From assembly GCA_051647125.1 (NCBI GenBank), contig JBOFDP010000034.1, positions 1 to 15,043 on the forward strand: DNA of 15,043 nt, in the 5' to 3' direction. A program made the translations under genes and the position numbers. The notes below the pieces were generated by a model that was given only the letters and a program-made list of their open reading frames with translations, did not search any database and had not been told where the DNA came from. Shown here piece by piece: positions 1 to 6,637 of the stretch (position 1 is its first letter; the number at the start of each line of letters is the position of its first letter). Source of the DNA: JBOFDP01 sp051647125. Its GTDB lineage: Bacteria; Bacteroidota; Bacteroidia; Chitinophagales; Chitinophagaceae.

Positions 1-2
1 TC

Positions 3-215
3 ATTGGCAAATATAAAAGTTATGGTTCCACCATTTTTTATCTCTATGGCTATACCAAACCACTAAATTTTGTGGAACTTTGTGGTAAATATTCCCAACA
101 ATGCCATGACATAATCAAGAGTAGGCAAAAAAAATTTAAAGAAAAATATGAAAAAAATAACATTATTTATTGTTACGTTTATTGCCTTTATTATAGGAAC
201 ATCGTTTGTAAGTAA
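3..215 (+). CDS. possible 3' end of an unrecognised gene entering from the left edge
   Basis: Frame 3 is open from the left edge to a TAA at 213-215, about 70 codons, which is long for such AT-rich sequence. The translation contains GKYKSYGSTIFYLYGYTKP and later CGKYSQQCHD, with ordinary protein-like composition and a lysine-rich tail. I do not recognise a family. The last 68 bases overlap the start of the next gene (148) in a different frame, which is unusual for two genuine genes, so the frame may be a chance opening or the tail of a decayed gene. There is no start codon in the window to test. Low confidence. Confidence 0.25.
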   Translation: MGKYKSYGSTIFYLYGYTKPLNFVELCGKYSQQCHDIIKSRQKKFKEKYEKNNIIYCYVYCLYYRNIVCK

Positions 216-576
216 AAATAATAAGGCTTTAGAAAATCTACCTACAGATATTCAAAAAAATATTTTCTTATTGAAAACAGCTTTTACACAAGAAGAGTTA
301 TTAAAAGCTTCTACAGAAGATATTAAAGTAAAAACAGGTATAGAAATGAGTGAAAATACTCTCCAAAAATTAAAAAATACAATGACCTATAAATCTAAAA
401 TTACTAACAAAAGCAACAAAAATAACTCGGAGTCTGATAGCAATAATATCTTTGCAATATTAGGATTTGTTCTTGTTTTTTTGATATCTATAGCTGGGCT
501 TGTATTGAGTATTATTGGATTGAACAAAAGCAAACAAATGGGGGTAAAGGAAGGTGGCTTTCTATTGCTGGTATAG
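148..576 (+). CDS. DUF4190-like membrane protein, frameshifted near its C-terminus
   Basis: As read, this is a 142-residue protein. It has an N-terminal signal or anchor segment (residues 4-22), a hydrophilic middle (23-100) containing FTQEELLKASTEDI, and a hydrophobic segment (101-124) ending in GLVLSIIGLNKSKQMG. That ending is typical of DUF4190-type proteins of Bacteroidota, which carry two membrane helices joined by a short Gly/Lys loop, the second usually reading like 'LAIAGIVLG'. Here the frame goes out of register after codon 132 and ends in GGFLLLV. Re-reading one base at the G5 run (540-544) gives KQMGGKGRWLSIAGIVISSL and a complete second helix ending at a TAA at 636-638, for 163 residues in all. 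The start follows an A-rich leader without a Shine-Dalgarno sequence. Function is unknown; the protein is probably in the inner membrane. Confidence 0.6.
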   Translation: MKKITLFIVTFIAFIIGTSFVSKNNKALENLPTDIQKNIFLLKTAFTQEELLKASTEDIKVKTGIEMSENTLQKLKNTMTYKSKITNKSNKNNSESDSNNIFAILGFVLVFLISIAGLVLSIIGLNKSKQMGVKEGGFLLLV

Positions 577-638
577 TTATCAGTAGTCTATCTTTTTTAA
601 TTATTATAATTGTTATCATATCGGTAGCTGCTATATAA
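543..638 (+). pseudogene. out-of-frame second transmembrane segment of the DUF4190-like gene
   Basis: This is frame 3, in the -1 frame relative to the upstream reading frame. It encodes GKGRWLSIAGIVISSL followed by a very hydrophobic stretch ending in SVAAI and TAA. The residues match what a DUF4190-like protein should have after the 'GLNKSK' loop, so it is almost certainly the displaced end of the gene starting at 148. The shift can be explained by one missing G in the run 540-544. Three causes fit: a real mutation, a sequencing or assembly error, or slippage during expression. Confidence 0.6.
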
Positions 639-661
639 AAAAACCATTATTACAAATCTAT

Positions 662-695
662 CTTGTGTACAATAACTATTGTATACAAGATTTTT
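662..695 (+). terminator. intrinsic terminator after the DUF4190-like gene
   Basis: Arms CTTGTGTACAAT (662-673) and ATTGTATACAAG (678-689) form a 12-bp stem with one G-T pair and a 4-base loop, followed directly by A and five T (690-695). It lies 23 bases after the TAA at 638 and 25 bases before the next start at 721, as expected if the upstream gene really ends at 638 rather than 576. Confidence 0.75.
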
Positions 696-720
696 ATCAA
701 TATAAAGAAACTAACTTATT

Positions 721-888
721 ATGAAAAAAATAGTATTTGCTTTTTCTTTGTTATGCTCAATGCAGTTTATCTATGCACAAGAATTTTTATTACAAAAGGA
801 ATGGAAAGCTAAAAAATCCATATCTAATAAAATAGATCAAATGTTTACTTTAATATTTACCAAACAAAAAACTACTTGTAGAAGATAA
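721..888 (+). pseudogene. N-terminal fragment of a secreted protein (signal peptide), frame broken
   Basis: This 55-codon frame begins MKKIVFAFSLLCSMQFIYAQ, a clear Sec signal peptide with probable cleavage after Ala19. The mature part continues EFLLQKEWKAKK to a TAA at 886-888. The frame starting at 893 is open upstream to 854, so the two overlap. Removing one A from the A6 run at 866-871 joins them smoothly as TLIFTKQKLLVEDKKMIINN, giving one exported protein of about 211 residues. I read this as the 5' part of the gene continuing at 893, not as an independent small gene. The -1 A could reflect decay, sequencing error or poly(A) slippage. Confidence 0.6.
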
Positions 889-892
889 AAAA

Positions 893-1357
893 ATGATAAT
901 TAATAATTCTTCAAAAAAACATAAGCATATACTTAAAGGATGTATAGCAAAAGAAGGAAATTATATGACATTATTACTCAATAAAAAAGATGATAGTATT
1001 GTTTTTATTCATAAAAATTTACCTAAACAACACCTTGTTACAAGCAATGTAGATTCTATGATATGTACCTTGTTTATTGTGGATAACGAAAAACCTGATG
1101 GAGATATAATTAGTATATCTCTTAATGATAAAAAAATAATAGGGGCTTTGGAAATAAGCAAAGAAATCACTGCTCAAAATATTAAACTTATATCTGGTAA
1201 AAATAAGATAATAGTTACTGCAATAGACGAAGGAAGTAACCCCTCCGCTACAGTACATATTATCATTAAACAAAATGATATTATCTTATTAGATATACCC
1301 ATTTTTATGAAAAAAGGAGAACAGAAAACATTATGGTTTGATTATCCTAAAAGATAA
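893..1357 (+). CDS. C-terminal part of a secreted protein of unknown function
   Basis: The frame has 154 codons from the ATG at 893, but it is open from 854 and lacks its own export signal, so it is best read as the body of the secreted protein starting at 721. The C-terminal half contains FIVDNEKPDGDIISISLNDK and then a beta-rich stretch with NKIIVTAIDEGSNPSATVHI and a final LWFDYPKR. This resembles a small beta-sandwich module seen at the end of many exported Bacteroidota proteins, with the pattern 'DNxxxDGDxISxxLNG ... NxIxxxAxNEGxxPxNTAxIxI'. That resemblance is from memory. No catalytic motif is visible. If the frameshift is real, this part would be untranslated or made as a cytoplasmic fragment. 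A partly overlapping minus-strand frame (1019-1273) shows no protein features. Confidence 0.55.
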   Translation: MIINNSSKKHKHILKGCIAKEGNYMTLLLNKKDDSIVFIHKNLPKQHLVTSNVDSMICTLFIVDNEKPDGDIISISLNDKKIIGALEISKEITAQNIKLISGKNKIIVTAIDEGSNPSATVHIIIKQNDIILLDIPIFMKKGEQKTLWFDYPKR

Positions 1358-1460
1358 TATTATTCCATCTATAGATGTTCTACAAAATAGTACTCAATAA
1401 TATTTAATAATAAAAGATAGTTATATAGTTTTTTTAAAATTGTAATTTTGTAATATTATT

Positions 1461-1641
1461 ATTCCTACGTTATTGTATTTGTTTAGATTAAGATTTTTTC
1501 TTTTGATAAAGAGATCATCAGCCTATGCATATCCACATAGAAAATGCTGATGGTATTGCTAAATTTGAAATAGCAAGTGGTATGCAACACCTTGAAAATC
1601 AGGGTGTAAAAAATAAAAATATCAAATTTGCCCAATTTTGA
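1461..1641 (+). pseudogene. relic of a DUF4160-family gene
   Basis: Frame 3 from 1464 encodes PTLLYLFRLRFFLLIK. Skipping one base near 1512 continues in frame 1 as DHQPMHIHIENADGIAKFEI, then LENQGVKNKNIKFAQF and a TGA at 1639-1641. The order matches the start of DUF4160 proteins: 'MPT-L', 'RFFFYS', 'EPMHIHV', then 'AKFWL' and a 'NGL/NYG' helix. The initiator position is ATT (1461-1463), one base from ATG. The frame is broken at the T/A-rich 1500-1512 stretch, and the C-terminal third is lost behind the TGA. The gene is dead. Intact DUF4160 genes are often found beside DUF2442 in small two-gene units resembling toxin-antitoxin modules; no partner is visible here. Confidence 0.6.
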
Positions 1642-1763
1642 ATTTTATAATAATCTAATATATTCCGATACACATATATCGTAACTTGTGGTTGAAGATT
1701 TTTTTTGATTCTGCTTTCTTCTTTATATAAAACTATAGCGTATACTTCTAAATAAGAAGATTG

Positions 1764-1795
1764 TTTGAAAAATATAGATAAAGCAACTATTTTTG
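1764..1795 (+). promoter_or_regulatory. mutS operon promoter, Bacteroidota consensus
   Basis: TTTG at 1764-1767, a 20-base spacer, then TATTTTTG at 1788-1795 match the Bacteroidota primary-sigma pattern (TTG-type -33 and TAnnTTTG -7). Transcription would start near 1800, leaving a leader of roughly 20 bases before the ATG at 1823. This is one of the clearest promoters in the window. Confidence 0.75.
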
Positions 1796-1822
1796 TAGCT
1801 TATCAAAAATATCAGTAAAAGC

Positions 1823-4414
1823 ATGAATCCAGATACTCCTTTGATGAAGCAACACAGTGCTATAAAAAAAAAATATCCTGATGCTATTTTGCTTTTTAGA
1901 GTAGGTGATTTTTATGAAACTTTTAATGAAGATGCCATTATTACCTCCAAAGTATTGGGCATTATGCTTACCAAAAGAAATAATAAATTGAAAAGTAGTG
2001 GTGACCTGGCAGGCTTTCCTCATCATGCTCTGGATACCTATTTGCACAAGTTGGTACAGTCTGGCTATAGAGTGGCTATTTGTGACCAATTAGAAAATCC
2101 TAAAATGGTGCAAGGCATTGTAAAAAGAGGAGTTACAGAATTGGTAACGCCGGGTGTAGCCATTCACGAAAAATTATTAGATAATAAAACAAACAATTTC
2201 TTAGCAGCTATACATATCTTGGAGGGATATTTTGGCATTGCTTTTTTAGATGTTTCTACAGGGGAATTTTTTCTTACTGAAGGTACAGAGGAATATATAG
2301 CAAAAACACTTTTTAGTTTTTCTCCTTCAGAAATTATTCTATCAAAAAAACATCAAAAAAAATTCTCTCAAACTTTTGATAATAAGTTTTATACTTATGC
2401 AATAGAAGATTGGATTTTTGAAAGTATCTTTGCTAAAGAAAATATGCTTCGTCATTTTCAAACACATTCTTTAAAAGGATTTGGTATAGAGAATTTAGAA
2501 GCAGGCATCGTGGCGGCTTCTGCTATTTTGTATTATTTAAAAGATACAGAACATCCCAATTTTGAGCATATTACCTCTATTCAACGATTAGATAAAAAAG
2601 AATATCTGTGGATGGACTCATTTACTATTCGTAATTTGGAATTGGTATCGGGTAATAAAACATTACTCGAAGTTATCGATGAAACCTATACTTCTATGGG
2701 GGCTCGACAGCTTAAACGATGGATTTTAATGCCTCTTTCTAATAGGGAGCAAATACATCAACGGTTAGAAATGACAGCCTATCTTTTTGAAGAAAAAAGT
2801 TTCCATACTGGCATACAAGATATACTTAAAAACATAGGTGATATAGAGCGATTGGTAGCTAAAATTCCATTAAAAAAAATCAATCCTAGGGAAGTACTAC
2901 AAATAGGTAAATCTTTGTCTGAAATAAAACAATTGCAACAACTTGCTACCCAATGTAATCATAAAAATCTTAGGCTTTTATTAGAGCAATTACAGCCCTG
3001 TGAGATGATAGCAGATACTATAGGAAAAATGATTGTAGAGTCTGCACCTATATTGGTACAAAAGGGTGCTGTTATTAAACATGGTATAAATAAAGAGTTG
3101 GATGAATTACGAGATATGTTAGAAAACAATAAATTGTATCTTCAATATATGCAAGAAAGAGAGGCATTGGATTCTGGTATTAATTCTTTAAAAATTGGTA
3201 GCAATAATGTTTTTGGTTATTACTTTGAAGTAACTAATAATCATAAAGAAAAAGTTCCTGATACTTGGATAAGAAAGCAAACTTTAGCCAATTGTGAAAG
3301 ATATATTACCCCAGAGTTGAAAGAATATGAGCAAAAAATTTTTGGAGCAGAAGAAAAAATATTATCCCTTGAAATTCAAGTGTATGAGCAACTATTAATT
3401 TCTTTATACAATTATATTTTACCTATCCAACAAAATGCCCAGCTTATTGCTACTATAGACTGTTTACAATCTTTTGCTACCATTGCCTATAAATATAATT
3501 ATTGTAAACCGCAGGTATTGGAAGAAGAAGTTTTGAATATCATGGGAGGAAGACATCCAGTGATAGAAAACACCTTACCAACAGGAGAGCTATATATTCC
3601 TAATGATATATTGATGAATAAAGAAAACCAGCAAATTATTATTCTTACAGGTCCTAATATGAGCGGAAAGAGTGCTTTGTTAAGACAAACAGCCCTTATT
3701 ATACTCCTTGCTCATATGGGTTCTTTTGTGCCTGCAACTTTTGCAAAAATTCCTTTTACTGATAGTATTTTTACACGTGTAGGCGCTCTTGATAATCTTG
3801 CCGCAGGAGAAAGTACTTTTATGGTAGAAATGAATGAAACGGCAAATATTCTTAATAATGTTACTCCTCATAGTTTTATACTTTTAGATGAAATCGGTAG
3901 AGGAACATCAACCTATGATGGTATCTCTATAGCGTGGAGCATAGCAGAGTATTTGCACGAGCATTCCTATAAACCACTTACGCTATTTGCTACCCACTAT
4001 CATGAACTAAATAATTTGGAAAATACCTATGGACGTATCAAGAATTATCATATTAGTTATGAGAAAAAAGAGGATAAAATTATTTTTTTGCGTACACTTG
4101 CATTAGGAGGTACAACGCATAGTTTTGGTATCCATGTGGCTCGTATGACAGGGATGCCTAAAATATTAATAGATCGAGCTGAACAAATACTTAAAGATCT
4201 TGAAAAAAATAGAGACAAAAAAGAATCTTTATCCATACAACAAACCTTGCTTCCTTTTTCTACTATACCAACATCCTTGCACCAAGAGTCAGCAATAGAA
4301 AATATGCTAAAAAAGATAGATATTAACATAATGACACCAGTAGAGGCATTACTTAAAATACAAGAATTGAAAAAAAGCTTAATACAGAATAATTTAGATG
4401 AAAATATATACTAG
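1823..4414 (+). CDS. mutS: DNA mismatch repair protein MutS
   Basis: MutS recognises mismatches and small insertion/deletion loops after replication and starts repair with MutL. The 863-residue length is normal. The N-terminal mismatch-binding domain has the Phe-X-Glu reader in FRVGDFYETF (Phe30, Glu32). The core and clamp domains follow. The C-terminal ABC ATPase has Walker A GPNMSGKS (610-617), Walker B FILLDEIGRGTS (Asp689, Glu690), the switch histidine region FATHYHEL, and THSFGIHVARMTGMP at the dimer interface. The tail PVEALLKIQELKKSL is the usual MutS ending. The start fits the family (MNPDTPLMKQ). It is transcribed from the promoter at 1764-1795 and overlaps the next gene by 17 bases. 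Odd point: codons 14-17 contain an A10 tract (1864-1873). Confidence 0.98.
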   Translation: MNPDTPLMKQHSAIKKKYPDAILLFRVGDFYETFNEDAIITSKVLGIMLTKRNNKLKSSGDLAGFPHHALDTYLHKLVQSGYRVAICDQLENPKMVQGIVKRGVTELVTPGVAIHEKLLDNKTNNFLAAIHILEGYFGIAFLDVSTGEFFLTEGTEEYIAKTLFSFSPSEIILSKKHQKKFSQTFDNKFYTYAIEDWIFESIFAKENMLRHFQTHSLKGFGIENLEAGIVAASAILYYLKDTEHPNFEHITSIQRLDKKEYLWMDSFTIRNLELVSGNKTLLEVIDETYTSMGARQLKRWILMPLSNREQIHQRLEMTAYLFEEKSFHTGIQDILKNIGDIERLVAKIPLKKINPREVLQIGKSLSEIKQLQQLATQCNHKNLRLLLEQLQPCEMIADTIGKMIVESAPILVQKGAVIKHGINKELDELRDMLENNKLYLQYMQEREALDSGINSLKIGSNNVFGYYFEVTNNHKEKVPDTWIRKQTLANCERYITPELKEYEQKIFGAEEKILSLEIQVYEQLLISLYNYILPIQQNAQLIATIDCLQSFATIAYKYNYCKPQVLEEEVLNIMGGRHPVIENTLPTGELYIPNDILMNKENQQIIILTGPNMSGKSALLRQTALIILLAHMGSFVPATFAKIPFTDSIFTRVGALDNLAAGESTFMVEMNETANILNNVTPHSFILLDEIGRGTSTYDGISIAWSIAEYLHEHSYKPLTLFATHYHELNNLENTYGRIKNYHISYEKKEDKIIFLRTLALGGTTHSFGIHVARMTGMPKILIDRAEQILKDLEKNRDKKESLSIQQTLLPFSTIPTSLHQESAIENMLKKIDINIMTPVEALLKIQELKKSLIQNNLDENIY

Positions 4415-4940
4415 ACAAGGAGATAAAGGTACTACCTCCTTAGCTGATGCTACGAATGTGCCTAAAGATGACCCTAAGATAGAAGCGATTGGAACGATAG
4501 ATGAGTTGAATTGTTGGATTGGGTTATTAATAGATGAACTACATCGGGATGTAGAAAAAGAAGAACTTACAGCAATACAAAAAACCCTTTTTCAAATTAA
4601 TGCATTAATAGCTCAATACAGGCTATTGGATAATAATAAAATAGAATGTTTATTAAAGAATTCTATTATTTATTTTGAAAAAAGAATAGATGAAATGGAA
4701 CAGGAATTACCTAAATTACATCATTTTATTCTTTATGGCGGTCATATTATTGTAAGTCATATACATATTGCCCGTGCAATATGTAGAAAGGTTGAGCGGA
4801 GAGTAGTTGCATTACAAAAAATGGGTATATTACTTGGTGAAAGTATAATATATTTGAATAGATTGAATGATTATTTTTTTGTTTTTGCACGTTACACAGC
4901 AAAGAATCTAATGGTGGAAGAAAAATATTGGATAGGTTAA
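4398..4940 (+). CDS. PduO-type cob(I)alamin adenosyltransferase
   Basis: This 180-residue enzyme transfers the adenosyl group of ATP to cob(I)alamin to make coenzyme B12 (adenosylcobalamin) in the cytoplasm. The ATP-binding N-terminus KIYTRQGDKGTTSL (2-15) is followed by EAIGTIDELNCWIG (29-42). The helical core has HIARAICRKVERR (Arg126, Arg130, Glu133, Arg134) and the closing motif IIYLNRLNDYFFVFAR (150-165; Asn154, Arg155, Asp158), all typical of PduO-type trimeric enzymes. The usual 'LPGG' before the Arg helix reads LYGG here, a mild change. The start codon lies inside the end of mutS (17-base overlap), so the two are co-transcribed and probably translationally coupled; I know of no functional link between them. 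The family is often annotated as cobO, pduO or yvqK. Confidence 0.93.
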   Translation: MKIYTRQGDKGTTSLADATNVPKDDPKIEAIGTIDELNCWIGLLIDELHRDVEKEELTAIQKTLFQINALIAQYRLLDNNKIECLLKNSIIYFEKRIDEMEQELPKLHHFILYGGHIIVSHIHIARAICRKVERRVVALQKMGILLGESIIYLNRLNDYFFVFARYTAKNLMVEEKYWIG

Positions 4941-4997
4941 AATTTTTTTGTAGTGTATAATCTATTCTTAATTTTAGGATATACCCAAAGTTTTATT

Positions 4998-5037
4998 ATC
5001 AATTATTTAAGGTTCTAAAATAATTGATTTATTTTTG
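4998..5037 (+). promoter_or_regulatory. inverted repeat plus -7 element ahead of the pseudouridine synthase gene
   Basis: ATCAATTATTT (4998-5008) and AAATAATTGAT (5018-5028) form a perfect 11-bp inverted repeat with a 9-base loop. It is followed at once by TATTTTTG (5030-5037), a match to the Bacteroidota -7 element. A TTTA at 5006-5009 sits 20 bases upstream as a weak -33, inside the left arm. The hairpin plus T-rich tail may also act as terminator of the mutS operon, so promoter and terminator may be superimposed. The -7 box ends only 5 bases before the ATG at 5043. Confidence 0.5.
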
Positions 5038-5042
5038 TGGTA

Positions 5043-5822
5043 ATGATTAAATTATATCAAGAACATATACTTCAAGAAACTGAAGATTGGATAGCTATTC
5101 AAAAATGGTCGGGCATTGCTACTATTCCTGAACATAAAGAAAGTTTTTCGATAAAAAGTTTATTACAAGAAAAATACCCTAATATTTTTGTTGTACACAG
5201 GTTGGATAAAGAAACCTCTGGAGTAGTACTTTTTGCCAAAAATGCTACATGTCATAAAATTTTATCACTTCAATTTCAGTGTCGTACGGTTCAAAAAGAA
5301 TATTTAGCTATTGTAGAAGGGAGTATTTTTGAAAAAAAAGGTTCTATTAATATGGGTATATTACCCAACACTTCAAAACCTAATATGATGATATGGACAC
5401 CGAAGGGGGAACCCTCTGTTACTAATTATACGGTATTAGAAGATTTTGGTAAATATAGTTTGGTAAAATTTATACCACTTACAGGGCGTACTCACCAAAT
5501 ACGTGTGCATGCCAAATATATTAAACATGCTATTGTTTGTGATACGCTTTATGGAAATGAGAATCCCATATTTTTATCTTCTTTCAAATCTAAATACAAG
5601 CAAAGTATACATCAAGAAGAAAGACCCTTACTTTTTCGATTGGGATTACATGCTTCTTTGTTACAGTTTACTGACCATGAAAAAAATATTTCTGTTTCTT
5701 GTCGCATTCCTAAAGATATGAATGCACTTTTACAACAATTACGAAAAAGGAATGGTCGGTTGATTTCACAAGGTAGAAACCACCTATTTAGTTTCGATAT
5801 AGGCAATCAAAATATCAAGTAG
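5043..5822 (+). CDS. RluA-family RNA pseudouridine synthase
   Basis: The enzyme isomerises specific uridines in rRNA or tRNA to pseudouridine. I start it at the ATG at 5043 (259 residues). A GTG at 5037 is in frame, but it overlaps the predicted -7 box and adds only two residues. The catalytic motif HRLDKETSG (52-60) carries the nucleophile Asp55. The second conserved block is LTGRTHQIRVHAKYIKHA, followed by CDTLYG. The region normally reading 'NKPSGL' is WSGIAT, a common variation. There is no S4 domain, so it resembles the short RluA/RluC-like enzymes; the exact target cannot be told. It converges on the methyltransferase gene downstream with 14 bases between the stops. Its mRNA is probably leaderless or nearly so. 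Confidence 0.9.
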   Translation: MIKLYQEHILQETEDWIAIQKWSGIATIPEHKESFSIKSLLQEKYPNIFVVHRLDKETSGVVLFAKNATCHKILSLQFQCRTVQKEYLAIVEGSIFEKKGSINMGILPNTSKPNMMIWTPKGEPSVTNYTVLEDFGKYSLVKFIPLTGRTHQIRVHAKYIKHAIVCDTLYGNENPIFLSSFKSKYKQSIHQEERPLLFRLGLHASLLQFTDHEKNISVSCRIPKDMNALLQQLRKRNGRLISQGRNHLFSFDIGNQNIK

Positions 5823-5833
5823 AATAAATCTAC
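5819..5833. terminator. weak candidate hairpin between convergent genes
   Basis: GTAGA (5819-5823) and TCTAC (5829-5833) can pair across a 5-base loop, overlapping the stop of the pseudouridine synthase gene and ending 3 bases before the stop of the opposing methyltransferase gene. The stem is short and no long T-run follows, so its role as a bidirectional terminator is only a suggestion from position. Confidence 0.2.
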
Positions 5834-5836
5834 CTG

Positions 5837-6379
5837 TTATATTTCTTTGGTTGTATAAGCTCGAAAGGATTCCCACATTACAATGCTTCCTGCAATAGAT
5901 ACGTTGAGGGAGTGTTTCATCCCCTGCTGTGGTATTTCAATAGTATGATTACAATATGTAAGTACTTCCTCACTTACACCCTTTAGCTCATTGCCTATGA
6001 TAAGTGCTATTTTCTTTTCATTATGCCAAACAAAATTTTCCAAACTTACACTGTTTTCCACTTGCTCTATAGCTATAATGGTATAATTTTCTAACATTAA
6101 AGTTTGTATACATTCTATAGTAGAGGTAAAATATTGCCACGCAACAGATTTTGTAGCTCCTAAAGCTGTTTTTTCTATATCTCGATGAGGCGGCTGAGGG
6201 GTATATCCACAAAGAAAAATTTTTTCTATCTGAAATGAATCGGCAGTTCTAAAGATACTCCCTACATTGTGCATAGATCGAATATTATCTAATACCACTA
6301 CTACCGGAATTTTTTTCTCTTGCAGGGTTTCTTCTATGCTTTTTCTATGTAATTCTTCTATTGATAATTTCCGAAACAC
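5837..6379 (-). CDS. SpoU/TrmH-family RNA 2'-O-methyltransferase
   Basis: This is a 180-residue SPOUT-fold enzyme that methylates a ribose 2'-OH in tRNA or rRNA using S-adenosylmethionine. Motif 1 is VVLDNIRSMHNVGSIFRTAD (28-47), with the conserved Asn38 and Arg44. Motif 2 is IIGNELKGV (127-135) and motif 3 is IPQQGMKHSLNVSIA (149-163), which together build the deep trefoil knot that binds the cofactor. PPHRDIEKTALGA (63-75) is typical of the Bacteroidota group of these proteins. The start codon is GTG at 6379-6377, chosen because FRKLSIEELHRKS matches the usual beginning 'MRKLxxEELNRxS'. A TACTTTTG box lies on the same strand at 6408-6401. The substrate cannot be told from sequence; relatives are often annotated as TrmH or RNA methyltransferase. 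Confidence 0.9.
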   Translation of the reverse strand: MFRKLSIEELHRKSIEETLQEKKIPVVVVLDNIRSMHNVGSIFRTADSFQIEKIFLCGYTPQPPHRDIEKTALGATKSVAWQYFTSTIECIQTLMLENYTIIAIEQVENSVSLENFVWHNEKKIALIIGNELKGVSEEVLTYCNHTIEIPQQGMKHSLNVSIAGSIVMWESFRAYTTKEI

Positions 6380-6400
6380 TATACTACTACAATTTTCCTA

Positions 6401-6408
6401 CAAAAGTA
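6401..6408 (-). promoter_or_regulatory. -7 element of the methyltransferase gene
   Basis: On the minus strand this reads TACTTTTG, matching TAnnTTTG, 21 bases upstream of the GTG start at 6379. No good TTG -33 box is visible at the expected distance. The element lies in the 258-bp divergent region shared with the surface operon. Confidence 0.5.
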
Positions 6409-6484
6409 CAAGAAAATATCAGAAATTTGTAAATGACGATGGTAGTGAATAATAAGAAGGTATATGTTTATTTAAAGTATTTGG

Positions 6485-6514
6485 TATTTTTGTCTTAAAG
6501 TACTCTATTTAAGA
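6485..6514 (+). promoter_or_regulatory. extra -7-like box followed by a small inverted repeat in the divergent region
   Basis: TATTTTTG (6485-6492) matches the -7 element on the plus strand. It is followed immediately by TCTTAAA (6493-6499) and TTTAAGA (6508-6514), a 7-bp inverted repeat with an 8-base loop. The position, about 150 bases ahead of the large lipoprotein gene, would fit a second distal promoter or the start of a small RNA. No TTG -33 is found at the right distance, so this is weak. Confidence 0.25.
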
Positions 6515-6572
6515 TATTAGTATTATCTATAAAACCTAATTATACTATAACTCTACTTTTTATTTATGATAC

Positions 6573-6614
6573 ACTGAAAATTTTTAGTATTTTCAGTAAA
6601 AAGGTATACTTTTG
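6573..6614 (+). promoter_or_regulatory. promoter with candidate operator for the surface lipoprotein operon
   Basis: TACTTTTG at 6607-6614 matches the Bacteroidota -7 element and lies 23 bases before the ATG at 6638. Just upstream, ACTGAAAAT (6573-6581) and ATTTTCAGT (6589-6597) form a perfect 9-bp inverted repeat with a 7-base centre, covering the place where the -33 box should be; no TTG is there. No gene ends nearby on the plus strand, so the repeat is not a terminator. A regulator-binding site is the natural reading, implying an activator-dependent or repressed promoter. This is inferred from position. Confidence 0.5.
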
Positions 6615-6637
6615 CTTTAAATAAAAGAGAGTATTTT

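Larger units (their letters stand above)
1358..1822. other. 465-bp gene-free stretch before mutS
   Basis: No intact gene is present. The stretch contains a 12-base palindrome just after the upstream stop (CATCTATAGATG, 1366-1377, with no T-run), the DUF4160 relic (about 1461-1641), a T8 run (1699-1706), and the mutS promoter (1764-1795). I see nothing else between 1642 and 1760. Confidence 0.6.

Noticed and set aside
1366..1377. Palindrome CATCTATAGATG after the secreted protein gene
   Set aside because: It is only 12 bases, with no loop and no T-run, so not a convincing terminator; expected by chance in AT-rich DNA.
1787..2089. Minus-strand open frame of 100 codons over the start of mutS
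   Set aside because: It lies opposite clear mutS coding sequence and its promoter and shows no protein features.
6267..6452. Plus-strand open frame opposite the start of the methyltransferase gene
   Set aside because: It is a shadow of the conserved minus-strand gene; the composition is Cys/Ser-rich and unlike a real protein.
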